DNA from: Ignavibacteria bacterium
GTDB lineage: Bacteria; Bacteroidota; Ignavibacteria; Tepidaquicellales; Tepidaquicellaceae
Direction: 5' to 3'
Assembly: GCA_016709315.1 (NCBI GenBank)
Contig: JADJMZ010000006.1
Span: forward strand, 1-64,000
DNA: 64,000 nucleotides
In this document: positions 12,142 to 21,401 of the stretch, piece after piece
How positions within the stretch are numbered: position 1 is the stretch's first letter
How the letters are laid out: every line of letters begins with the position of its first letter
The notes under the pieces: model-generated
What the model was told of the DNA's origin: nothing
Seen by the model: the letters and a program-made list of their open reading frames with translations, nothing else
Database searches by the model: none
Program-made: the position numbers and the translations under genes

Positions 12142-12908
12142 CTAATCCCTCAGGCAACGAAACTGAAAGACCTAATTTAAAGGAATGTACGAACCTGACC
12201 ACATCTCCTTTTATTATAATAAGGCCAATGAGACAAGCCCTATAATTTTCATCACCCCCGTCTATAGTAGAACTCCACCAGAATCCTATGCTCATATTAG
12301 AGTAGAAATGTCCATAATAGTCACGTTGTCCACCAGAGACCGGGGAGAAACCACTTGGTTTGTCGCATCTTTATTTGGAGAAGTCCAAGATTTCGTTCCT
12401 GTGCATTTCATTTTACCTCCTGCATTAGTAGTTTTCCAAACAGTGGGATATATTAGATATAACTATAATTTCCTTATCTCCGAGATATTTAGTTAATACT
12501 CTCCTCTTTATCAGAAGGTATGCCAGCCTTCTGGAGCTAATCCTCTTTGATCATTAACTGCAAAAAAAGTTATATAGTTTTCCATACATTTTACCATTTC
12601 CAGTATCACTCTGATAATAACACCAGGCAGGTTTCCTTAAACGCCCGGAATTTTCCCATTCCAAGTTTGTTTTAGCTTCAGGGATTGGATCTCCATTGCG
12701 GAAATGTTCTACATTTAGATTTTCAGTCATCCATTCCTGGTTGCCGATTTTTACTGATGGATACTTATTATCTTCGATAGTATCAACTTCCACTTTTAAT
12801 GAATCAGCTTTTGGTAAAGCAGAAGTATTGAAGGTAAAGTTCGCAAAAGCTAAGAAGAGCATTGCTCCGAAAAATGCTAATGCTTTTAATACTGATTTTC
12901 TTTTCATA
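12142..12908 (-). pseudogene. FISUMP-domain protein, frameshifted (copy 1)
   Basis: ATG near 12908 starts MKRKSVLKALAFFGAMLFLA, a signal peptide or anchor. The FISUMP hallmarks follow: VKIGNQEWMTENLNV, FRNGDPIPEA, KPAWCYY, KMYGKLYNF and, in a shifted frame, RGLAPEGWH. The C-terminal half is readable in pieces as far as a degraded SVRCLRD end and a TAG stop at 12142-12144. FISUMP (Fibrobacter succinogenes major paralogous domain) marks secreted or lipoproteins of unclear function in this phylum. At least four frame changes are present. The signal peptide is nearly the same as in copy 3 (17624), so the two are recent paralogues. Confidence 0.7.
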
Positions 12909-12948
12909 TATATTTATCCTTGAATTTTGCCTGTTTGTTGTAACAAGT

Positions 12949-13012
12949 TTTCTCGGTTTCTGAATTTATCAACATTCAGGTTTTCTGTCATCCATTCCGG
13001 GTTGTCTATGGA
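12949..13012 (-). pseudogene. Stub of a FISUMP gene
   Basis: About 20 codons read NPEWMTENLNVDKFRN, the start of a FISUMP domain, with no signal peptide or remaining domain. The stub lies between the start of FISUMP copy 1 and the end of the small membrane protein gene at 13022-13417. This suggests unequal recombination between copies or a fusion of the FISUMP start to that gene. Confidence 0.5.
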
Positions 13013-13021
13013 GTCACAATT

Positions 13022-13417
13022 CTACTTTGATTTGAAAATCTTCTTCTTGACTACAATATCTTCTTCAAAAAATATCATAACGGTAGTTTTCTTATTTTCA
13101 GAAAACCTATAAAGTGTTACTGGGTTACCAGTTTCTGCATCTAGTATTCGAATCGTCCACTCCTGTCATATTCACCCATACTATTAAAAATTTCCTCAAC
13201 TTGATTTCTGGTCATACCTATATCTATCTTAAAATAAGTGTCATCGTTAATTGTACTAGAATCACTTAGGTAAAATAAAAGCATTACAATCATTACTACC
13301 AAAACAAAAGCAATCCAAAAGAAAGTATAATTACGTTTTTTCGTACTTTTTTGAAGTTATTATAGAGGGTTCTTCTTTAATTGTAGAATTTGTAATTCCT
13401 TCTATCTGATTATCCAT
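13022..13417 (-). pseudogene. Small membrane protein with BamE/SmpA-like motif, frameshifted
   Basis: ATG at 13417 starts MDNQIEGITNSTIKEE. After a shift near 13340 the frame reads a transmembrane segment (FFWIAFVLVVMIVMLLFYL) and then IDIGMTRNQVEEIFNSMGEY. The GMTxxQV core resembles the BamE/SmpA fold, where it follows the lipoprotein anchor. A further shift gives YRFSENKKTTVMIFFEED and a stop near 13022. The joined length is about 130 residues. The BamE likeness rests on this one motif, so the role is uncertain. FISUMP genes flank it on the same strand. Confidence 0.4.
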
Positions 13418-13504
13418 AATAACAAATCTCCAAGTTCATTTTTTATTTATATTAAATTAAATTATTATTCAAAAAATGCAAAATAATCTTACAGCCACCG
13501 ACTC

Positions 13505-13770
13505 TCATATCCACATCCTCCGAACCTCCACCACACCAGTAACAGCTACATTAACAGATACAGTATCTTCTACTTAAATCCGAATCCAACCCCTCACCCT
13601 TCACATCCCCCGAACCTCCACCGCAACAGCAACAGCCGCAGTAACAGTTACAGTATATTCACATTGACAGACACCTCAACCTCACCCGTCACATTCACAT
13701 CCCCCAAACCTCCACCGCAACAGCCCTATCCGCAGTAACAGTTACAGTATCCTTCACCTGTCCGAACAAA
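13505..13770. repeat. Repeat family C, three units of about 90 bp
   Basis: Three units start at about 13513, 13603 and 13697, spaced 90 and 94 bp. Each begins ACATCCCCCGAACCTCCACC and continues with CAACAGCAACAGCCGCAG, then TAACAGTTACAGTAT. The tract is C-rich in AT-rich flanks. The minus strand reads TVTVTAAVAVAVEV-like peptides interrupted by stops, similar to the minus strand of family B. Confidence 0.65.
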
Positions 13771-13802
13771 GTGAAGGTTACTGTGTCAGGTTTTGGGAAA
13801 GG

Positions 13803-15573
13803 TTAAGGACGAATTACAGATACTGAGTTGAATGCGTTGTTGTCGACAATGCTCAGATCTTCCGCATCTACAAAATTATCTCCGGTAAGATCCGTTTTGA
13901 CATATCCGCTGACTGAATTGTATGCGTCGTTGTCGACTTCACTGACATCAGATGCAGCAGTAATCCCGTCCTGATTTATATCACCTCCGTAAATACAATA
14001 TCTTGATCCTTTCTGCATAAGATTATTTCCATAAGCTTGTGAAGCAGAAGTGGTGAAATCATAATTGTAACTTAATCCATTTCTAACTAATGATTCCCCT
14101 CCAGTTTTGCTCCATGTTTCAATGCTGTTAAAGTGTTTTGCAACTATAAAATATATTCCGGTCGGAGCATTTGAAATGTAATAATCCTGTAAATAGATTT
14201 GAATCTATTGAGGCAACTGCAGAATCAATTTTATTATAAGGTGAAATTGATTGACATAAATAAACTATAACTGTATCTTTTCTTGTCATCTGATTAGTTA
14301 TCGGGTTATAAAATCCTTCCACAAGGACATTAAGATTTATTTTAATCAGCTGTCCAGGAATCGTTGTAAACTTAAATACAAGAGATGGAGTACCCCAACC
14401 ATTAACATTCCTTGCATAAACTCGCCAGTAATATTTTGTGTTATAATTTAATTTACCTGGCGTTACTGAAAACTGGGACCCAGTAGATGAACTGTCATTT
14501 AAGATAAATGTTGAAAAAAGTGAATCAGTTGATACCTGCACCCAGTATTTTGCTGCACTCAGCACATCATTCCAATCCAAAATAGGTGTTTGAAACATCA
14601 GTTGCTCCATTTGAAGGTATTAATAATAAAGGAGCTGAGGTCGACCTAAAGTTTCAGTGATTGATCTCTTCCAGACCCAATTACCCCTGTTCCTGCGAAG
14701 ATAGTATCAGTTCCGCTAATGGCAAAAGTACCAACAGAATTACCAGATATACCATTATTTACAGAAGTCCAAACATCACCATTATTAGTTGATAAAACAC
14801 TCCCCTGAAGTTCCGGCAAAGATATTAGCTCCTGAAAATATAAAACCCCAAACATATAGTGCGTTTCCTGTTAATCCATTATTTACCGATGTCCAGTTTC
14901 CGCCACTATTAGTCGACCGATATATACCAGTGCCACTAGTCCCTGTCCCGGCAAAGATATAATTTCCGTTTGTAGCAAGAGCTTGAATAAGTTCATAATT
15001 CAGACCTGCATAAATCCAGTTTGAACCATTATTGACTGATCGATATACTCCATCCCAAGTCCCAACAAATAAATTTAATCCGCTATTTGCAAAACAAAAA
15101 CCGGAACTTACTGTTCCGTTACTTACAGCTGTCCAACTTCCTCCATAATTGGTTGACCGAAATACGTTATTAGCTGTTCCCGCAAATAAAGTATTTCCTT
15201 TTATTCCTAGTGACCAAATTTCAAGATCTGTCAAACCACTATTTGCAACATACCAATTTCCGCCATTATTAGTTGACCGATATACACCGCTGTTTAATGA
15301 TCCGGCAAATATATAGCTTCCGATTATTGCAATAGACCAAATATTTAAATCTGAAAATCCGTTATTTACAGCTGTCCAGTTTCCGCCGTTATTGGTTGAC
15401 AAATATACTCCATCTCCACTAATTCCAGCGAATATATTAGTACCTGATATTGCAATACTTGTAACACCCTTAGTCGGACCACTTGTTCGCACCCACTGGG
15501 CATTACAATTTTCAATGTTGAGAGTACTATGTACAATTACTACAAGTATTAAAGAATAAATTATTTTTTTCAT
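13803..15573 (-). pseudogene. BNR-propeller, FN3 and dockerin-like secreted protein, frameshifted
   Basis: ATG 15573 gives a signal peptide ending near ENCNAQW. Six or more BNR-like repeats follow (STNNGGNWTAVNNG and IFAGT cores) to about 14650. An FN3-like domain at about 14590-14350 reads LDWNDVLSAAKYWVQVSTD and NTKYYWRVYARN. A linker module begins LVEGFYNPITNQ. The tail ends with two calcium-loop-like repeats, GDINQDGITAASDVSEVDN and TDLTGDNFVDAEDLS, and a stop at 13803. The tail is shared with the genes ending at 29139 and 37626. Frames shift near 14830, 14640, 14180 and 14030. No type IX sorting domain is present. The product is probably a surface scaffold. Confidence 0.7.
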
Positions 15574-15710
15574 ACAATAAAATTTAATTTTGCGAAATAT
15601 TTTCTATAACTATTTCTTTTTTCTTTCTCGTAGAGTCACTCCTTCTACATTTCAACAATAAATTTCTCCTCGTGGAGGACTCTGCGGCGAATCTTAAATA
15701 GTCAAAGCGT

Positions 15711-16718
15711 CTAATCCCTGAGGCAACGAACAGAAAAACCTACCATCTTTAAGCCACAGCCCCTATTCACATTGCGATCACTGCAAAAAGACTCCGGTAC
15801 CAGGCACTATTTGCTTTGCCCTTCGAAAAACTCCACCAGTAACCACTAACACCAATGTTGGTAAAAGCCCTACATAGAAGTTGCGGCCACCACCCGGAAG
15901 ACCAGAAAAGTTGCTTTCATTTGTGCAATTACTTTTTACATTCCATCCACCTGCATTTTCATTTTGCTACCCGCATTTTCTCTAAGATAATTTATCAATT
16001 CTGTCCATTCAGTATCACTTGGGATATGCCAGCCTTCTGGTGCAAGTCCTCTAGAATCATTTACTGCATACCAGTTGTACAACTTACCGTACTTTTTACC
16101 ATTAGCTGGATTATTTTTGTAATGACACCAAGCTGGTTTCCCGCTGTCTCCGGCATTTTTCCATTCTGAATCTTTTTGGGCTTCAGGAATTAGATCACCG
16201 TTTCTGAAAACCGATACCTCTAAGTTTTCGGACATCCATTCTTGATTACCTATTTGAACTTTAACATTTTCTTGAATTTGGCAGAAAATATCATTTCCAT
16301 TATCATTTGTTTGATCTACACCTGGTTCATCTAAGTTGACCGAATGCTGATTTGGAAGTTGTGATTGAATCTGAAATCCTTTTTTAAGACTGACAATACC
16401 ATAGACAACTGCACCATAAAATACTAAATACCATCCGCCAAAACTACCTGATGCAGCTAATGAGTGGCTAACTATGAAAAGACAATACCTCCGATAGCTG
16501 ATAGAAGTCCAATTATAATGAGCTGCTGATTTTTTATCTCTTAGCTCCTTCTGAAGCTCGGGCGATTTCGAGATTTATCGATCTTGGATTCCAATTCATT
16601 TATCAACGGATCCTTGAATTCCTAAAAAGCACATCAAAGTTACTTCCGTAATAATTGTAGCCACAATCGCATTTTTTTACCCGTAGAGCCTGAGTTGACC
16701 ATACTTAGGACATTTCAT
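15711..16718 (-). pseudogene. Zinc-ribbon, transmembrane and FISUMP protein, frameshifted (copy 2)
   Basis: ATG 16718 starts MKCPKYGQL. A shifted frame then gives KKCDCGYNYYG, together like a short zinc ribbon, although the second Cys of the first knuckle is Tyr here. Two hydrophobic stretches follow (LIIIGLLSAIGGIVFS and GGWYLVFYGAVVYGIVS), then a Pro/Asn-rich linker, then FISUMP motifs VQIGNQEWMSENLEV, FRNGDLIPEA, KPAWCHY, GKLYNWYAV and RGLAPEGWHIPSD. A degraded end reads SVRCLRD with a stop at 15711-15713. A cytosolic ribbon, membrane anchor and outer FISUMP domain is inferred. Several frameshifts are present. It differs from copies 1 and 3, which have plain signal peptides. Confidence 0.6.
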
Positions 16719-16866
16719 ACTGCTAACTCATTATCTTTTTATTTTTAATATTAGCTGTTCAATTGAAATTTCAGATAAAATCCTGTAATCCAATAATCTG
16801 AGTAATTTGTGATTCAGACAATATTTTTCCTGCGACTCCGCCCCAAACCCCAAATAGTCAAATGGT

Positions 16867-17624
16867 CTAATCCCTGAGGCAACGAACAGAATTGCCATAC
16901 ATCTTACTGAGGTTGAACCTTGTTACATTACCTCATTGAAACCATCCAGTTTTCGTTGCCAGGTGTCGTCTATACTGGATTCGGAGGAACCGACCAGCTA
17001 CCCATGAGACTCATGCGGGTGAAACTACCATTTTTCTACGGCATACCCGGAAGACCTGAAAAGCCGCCGCTTGAGTTTGTTGCATCTTTGTTTGGACTTT
17101 TCCAATATTGCGTTCCTTTACTTCTTTCTCATTTTACCTCCTGAGGTTAGAGCATACCAAAATGGTCCGATTACGGGAATTCTGTCTTCTATTTCTTCTT
17201 CTCCAAGATATCTCAGTCAATACTGTCCATTCTTCATCACTCGGTACATGCCAGCCTTCCGAGCAACCTCTTGAGTCATTTAATGCATTACCAGCTATAA
17301 GGTTTTCCGTATATTTTTCGTTAGACGATCGTCACCGTAATAACACCAAGCGGATTTACTGTTTTTTCCAGCTTCTTCCCATTCTTCATTAGTTTTCGTT
17401 TCCGGTATTGATCACCATTGCGGAAATGGTCTCAGATTAAGATTTTCGGTCATCCAATTTCTGGTTGCCAGTTTCATAAGCAGATGGATAATCATCGCCA
17501 ATAATATTTTTTTATCATTATTATCTTTTGATGAATCATCTTTTGTAATGTAAAGAGTAGCAAAGATTAGCATAGCATTGCTCCGAAAAATGATAGTGCT
17601 TTTTAAAACCGATTTTCTTTTCAT
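16867..17624 (-). pseudogene. FISUMP-domain protein, frameshifted (copy 3)
   Basis: ATG 17624 starts MKRKSVLKS, nearly matching copy 1. The FISUMP motif WMTENLNLR is followed by pieces of the body and RCLRD before the TAG at 16867-16869. The frame breaks at least four times and the domain is less complete than in copies 1 and 2. It lies directly upstream of copy 2 on the same strand, giving a FISUMP cluster over 12.1-17.6 kb. Confidence 0.6.
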
Positions 17625-17894
17625 ATTATTTTAATTTTACCCCGTTTGTTGAAAAAAGTGTATTGCTTCAACTGCGAAAGGATAAAATACTTTACTCTAA
17701 GAACTCTGTATTATCAAAGGGGCATAGTTTTAACAAATGTTACAACTCTTATGCCAAACAACAATAATGTTAAAATTCAGTATTCTATAATACTATTTTC
17801 TGGAGTGTGGAAAATATCAGCACTATTTGTGTAATTTCTACACTTGTATATTACCTAACCAATCCTATTACATTCCACCTGTTTTGTCATAGCA
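17625..17894. other. Intergenic stretch, no gene supported
   Basis: A plus-strand frame at 17646-17834 has no homologous look, no ribosome binding site and no domain. I see no RNA gene or hairpin. A family A copy follows. Confidence 0.4.
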
Positions 17895-18130
17895 CCAGTC
17901 ACACTGTTCATTAAGCAGTGCCCATCACTGCACATTTCCTGAACCTTTACTGATTCATAAACTGATTCTCAGCAGCAACAGACTCTGCAACTGTTTCGGA
18001 TAAGAGAGCTGTGATAGTTGCTGTTGCTGATTCGAAACAGAAACAATATCAGTTACAGAACCCGTTACAGGAACTTTTACTGTTAAGGTTTCAGTGACTG
18101 TTACGGTGAATGAAGCAGTGTTAGGATCAA
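17895..18130. repeat. Repeat family A, one copy with leader
   Basis: The leader (CCATCACTGCACATTTCCTG, then AACCTTTACTGATTCAT) at about 17905-17975 precedes a full copy at about 17980-18130, with GTGATAGTTGCTGTTGCTGA and CGTTACAGGAACTTTTACTG. Leader and body keep the same order and spacing as at 5.1-6.2 and 11.4 kb, so the real unit may be nearer 250 bp. Confidence 0.7.
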
Positions 18131-18242
18131 AACCGCACCGGCAATAGTACCGATACTGAAATAGTCTCATCGAACTATAAATTTGCAATATTGATTTAAA
18201 TTTATAGTTGAATTTTTTCAGGTGTAATTTTTTAGGATGAAT

Positions 18243-18798
18243 TTATTTAGACATTTTCTTTCTGATAATTTCCGGATGACATAATTCTACTTCTATTTTC
18301 TTAAGCAGGTTTTCAGATATTTCAAAAATTTTCAAACCCGTGTTTTCAGGGGCGCTGACAAAATAAGAATTTACAGCATTATCAAGTTTTTCTTTATAGT
18401 CAGAGCATTCTCCAAAATTATTCGCTCGCAAACTTCTTGTTTAATTTTATCTGTAAATTTTATAAAAATGTTTTCAGTATATAGCACAAGTGAATCAACT
18501 TCCTTATCCGATAGAACCCTCCCTACAAATTTCAGTTCTTCTTCCTTTTTTAATGAAGATCTTGCTTCATCCCTAGTTGCTAATTTATCTTTAATATCTT
18601 TATTCAACTTTAATACAGTTACATCTACTTTAGGTATTTCCATCTCGACTTTAAAGTTGTCTAAAGATCTTTTTCCCTTCAACTGTATTTACTGCATCAC
18701 CCAATGTACGGGCATTTTTGTACGTACAACAATCTTGTCCTTGCTTTCAACCAGAGATTGCTTTGTTCCTTTTTCCCGCCTAATGTGTAGCTATACAT
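18243..18798 (-). pseudogene. Subtilisin-family N-terminal propeptide without catalytic domain
   Basis: ATG 18798 starts MYSYTLGGK. Joined frames give GTKQSLVESKDKIVVRTK, ARTLGDAVN, KDKLATRDEARSSLKKE, VLYTENIFIKFTD, NSYFVSAPENTGLKIFEI and VELCHPEIIRKK before a stop at 18243-18245. In secreted subtilisin-like (S8) peptidases a region of this kind precedes the Asp/His/Ser catalytic domain, but here the frame ends right after it and none of the catalytic motifs are seen. Frames shift near 18775, 18715, 18675 and 18415. Assignment is from recalled family likeness, so confidence is moderate. It is divergent from the effector-like cluster that starts at 19.8 kb. Confidence 0.5.
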
Positions 18799-19125
18799 AA
18801 TTTTAAAATAGGTTTATTTTATTAAACATTTGTTAGAAAGTGATTATCAATTCAGTATAGAGTTTTAATGTTTCAATTTTTATATATGTTCAAAAACGAA
18901 AGGTTTAATTATTGTGAAATGAACGGTTTGCTTATAAGTAAAGATAAAAATGAAAGGAGTAAAATAAAATGTTTAACCTTAATATTTGTTTTCCTTAAAC
19001 AGCATTGAATAATTAGATAAAATATTTCACAATTTTAATTATCAACATTGGGTATTAAAATAGTATCTTCATATTGCTTAAATAGATAACCATTAATTCT
19101 TACCTAAATAAATTATTCTTCAACA
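18799..19125. other. AT-rich stretch with no gene seen
   Basis: About 330 bp upstream of the subtilisin-propeptide gene. It probably holds the promoter of that gene. I see no conserved box, RNA gene or hairpin. Confidence 0.4.
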
Positions 19126-19425
19126 GCAACAGTGTGTGTCAACTGAATTGGTTTCTAATTCGAAATAGATACGATACCAGTTACTGAAACAGTTACAGGA
19201 ACTTTTACTTTTAAGGTTACAGTGAGTGTTACGGTGACCTGGAACAGTGTCCGGGATCAGCAACAGCACTCTGCGACTGTTTCAGATAGTGAGCTGTGAT
19301 TGTTGCTGTTGCTGATTCGAAACAGATACAATATCTGTAACAGATACAGTATCAGGAACTTATACTGTTACGGTTACAGTGACTGTAACGGTGACCTGGA
19401 GCTGTGTCCGGGATCAGAAACTGCT
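19126..19425. repeat. Repeat family A, two tandem copies
   Basis: A 5'-worn copy at about 19130-19262 abuts a full copy at about 19263-19422. Both carry ACAGTTACAGGAAC-like or CAGTATCAGGAACT cores and the CTGTGTCCGGGATCAG end. After the second copy one frame reads CPGSETAHA, the same codon phase as CNPGSETE in the Cys/His-rich protein at 40.9-41.3 kb. Confidence 0.7.
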
Positions 19426-19610
19426 CATGCAATAACAACAGTATCCCACCGTCAAAGCAACTTTCACTGTCACTGCAGCTTTAGTTGTAACAGTTTCAGC
19501 ATTTGCATTTCTAAATGTTAAGAAACTGAAGTATGATTTTTTAACCTATTGATTTATTCCAATAATAATTTTAGTTTATTTTCTATAAAAATAAATTGAG
19601 GAGGTAACAA

Positions 19611-19688
19611 ATGAATCACTTCCATAACTTCATATTTGAATTTCCCGAAAAAACATTCTCTGAACATATAATATTTTATTTAACATAA
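19611..19688 (+). CDS. Possible 25-residue leader peptide
   Basis: A near-perfect ribosome binding site GAGGAGGTAAC ends just before ATG 19611, opening 25 codons (MNHFHNFIFEFPEKTFSEHI...) to TAA 19686-19688. It may be a leader peptide for the cluster starting at 19782, or the start of a gene whose body is lost. The evidence is the ribosome binding site alone. Confidence 0.3.
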   Translation: MNHFHNFIFEFPEKTFSEHIIFYLT

Positions 19689-19781
19689 TTTGATTTAACT
19701 TTTTCCTCAGTAATCCGGAGTTTAAATGTAAAGAATAATTTTATTAAATAAATTCAAATAACTTAAAAACAATAATTATTT

Positions 19782-20231
19782 ATGCTCAAAAATATAAACA
19801 CAGCATTGGAGAGTGATATTGAAGCTATAGGGATCACACAGCAAATAGCAAAATATATCATTGACTCAAGAAATTACTTTAATGGATTTGCGAATATTGC
19901 TGATCTGGATAAATTAGATTTAACCTCTGAAGAAAAAAGTCTTTTGATACAGAATTTTTTATTTGAACCGATAAGTTCCGTACAAATAAAAATCAATGAT
20001 GCAACTGAAGAAGACCTGCAGTCAATTGGAATAGATGCCGAATGGTCTAAATATATAATAGATTCGAGAAATTACAAGGGCAGATTTACGAGTAAAGATG
20101 ATCTGAATACATTAGAACTTTCTCCTGAACACATAAAATTATTAAGTGATAATTTTATTTTCGAGGATTTAATAGCGATTCCGGATGAAATCACTACTGA
20201 CAGGCAAAAAATTGGCTCAAAAGATTTTTGA
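19782..20231 (+). CDS. Tandem helix-hairpin-helix (ComEA-like) module, first gene of the cluster
   Basis: 149 residues from ATG 19782 to TGA 20229-20231. Two repeats of about 60 residues resemble ComEA helix-hairpin-helix units: INTALESDIEAIGI...AKYIIDSRNYFNGF...LDLT near residues 5-60, and INDATEEDLQSIGI...SKYIIDSRNYKGRF...LELS near 68-125. No signal peptide or membrane anchor is present, so DNA uptake is unlikely. The pair is nearly repeated at the N-terminus of the gene at 24889, where it is fused to another domain. Here the next frame (20235) is in the same phase, one codon after the TGA, so the module may be the N-terminus of the caspase-like protein. It is probably an adaptor or targeting domain. 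Confidence 0.65.
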   Translation: MLKNINTALESDIEAIGITQQIAKYIIDSRNYFNGFANIADLDKLDLTSEEKSLLIQNFLFEPISSVQIKINDATEEDLQSIGIDAEWSKYIIDSRNYKGRFTSKDDLNTLELSPEHIKLLSDNFIFEDLIAIPDEITTDRQKIGSKDF

Positions 20232-20234
20232 AAA

Positions 20235-21252
20235 ATGAATTACGGCAGTGTAACCGTTGCGTTTTATCCTGCAAAAGTAAAAACGGGAGGAGACGAACAT
20301 AAAAATCAGGCAAATCAGTTTGCTGCAGATCATGAATCACTTTGCATAAGAAATAATGAAATTAGTATTGGAAGTTCAAATGAAATCAATACTGTTGCTG
20401 TCTGGGATACTCTAAAAGTAATCACAGAAAAAGCTGAAGCTCTTTTATTAGAGAATTCACTTATTCAGGATTCAGGTATGTTTAAAATAAATGATGTGGC
20501 ATTTTAACACACGGTACTTGATCAACTTCAGATTGGCGTGGTCAGCGGAGGTTTCAACTCATGGATAAAGAATTCATACAAAGATTTTGTAAGTAAAATT
20601 GCAGTTTATTTAGCGGATACTACTAAAATCTTACTTTTACGGCTGCGGAGTGGCAGGGGAAGAAAATACTCCTGACCCTTTTGCAGAAAAAATCAGAAGA
20701 GAACTCTACGATAATCTGGTAAGAATATACGGTGTTGAGAAAGTGTCGGTCGAAGTCTGGGGACATAAGGATGTAGGTCATACAACAGCCAACAACAGAT
20801 TAGTGCAATTCGCCGGCAGTGGTAATTTTAACGGAGGTGATTCTTTACTGGATGATTTTGCCGAATGGATGTGTTTTAAACAACTTGCAGAAAGACAAAT
20901 TGATATGAACAGTTTTCAGGACACTGCAAAAAAGAAAAAGTTAATGGAAGCCTGTTATAGTGCAGCTTATAAATTTCTTCAGGCTTACGGACCACCAGGC
21001 ACAGACAAAGATCAGAATAACAAGGCTTACACTTCACCGAATCATCCTGTAAACACACTCATCCGTGAAATCCCTTATATCGGCATCGCAAATTTATGGA
21101 ATGATATTACCAGTGATGTTGAACCAGATTATTCATATCTGGTAATAACCGAAGATACAAATCAGCGGTTGATAAAAGGAGTGAAATTAAAAAGAGAGCG
21201 TTGCAGGACAAAATATGCTGAACTTGGAAAAATATTTGATACTATTCTGTAA
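20235..21252 (+). CDS. Caspase/DUF4347-like protein with possible His/Cys dyad, frameshifted
   Basis: The joined product is about 340 residues. The start (YGSVTVAFYPAKVKTGGDEH) is followed near 20505-20530 by a region that reads LTHGT...DQLQIGVV if two compensating one-base indels near TTTTAACACACGG are corrected. Then SKIAVYLADTTKI and, after one missing T near 20636, FYGCGVAGEENTPDPFAEKI. The order HG...L.IG...ILL.YGC is that of DUF4347 and, more widely, of caspase/CHAT-type peptidases, where the His and Cys form the catalytic dyad. A 180-residue C-terminal part has no recognised domain and ends at 21250-21252. Upstream is the helix-hairpin-helix module in phase; downstream are two paralogous large proteins. 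The fold call is inference from motif order and needs profile searching. Confidence 0.5.
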
Positions 21253-21401
21253 GTAATGAGTGAAGAGCTTCATGCATATTTATATATCTATGAAGATTTA
21301 TTATTACTAAAATATTTAGTATTAAATTAATTGTAAGATTTTCACTGATTTTTTCTAATCATAATTATTTTATTTTTTAAATTAAATTATATCAATAAAT
21401 C

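Noticed and set aside
12185..12496. Plus-strand 103-residue gene
   Set aside because: It is the antisense of a FISUMP gene body; the same holds for frames at 15855-16169 and 16920-17392.
19782..20231. ComEA DNA-uptake protein
   Set aside because: It has HhH repeats but no signal peptide or membrane anchor, and no other competence genes are nearby.
19782..21252. Recoding of TGA as an amino acid
   Set aside because: Intact genes such as sprA use TGA as a normal stop and Trp is encoded by TGG throughout; indels at neighbouring runs explain the in-phase stop better.
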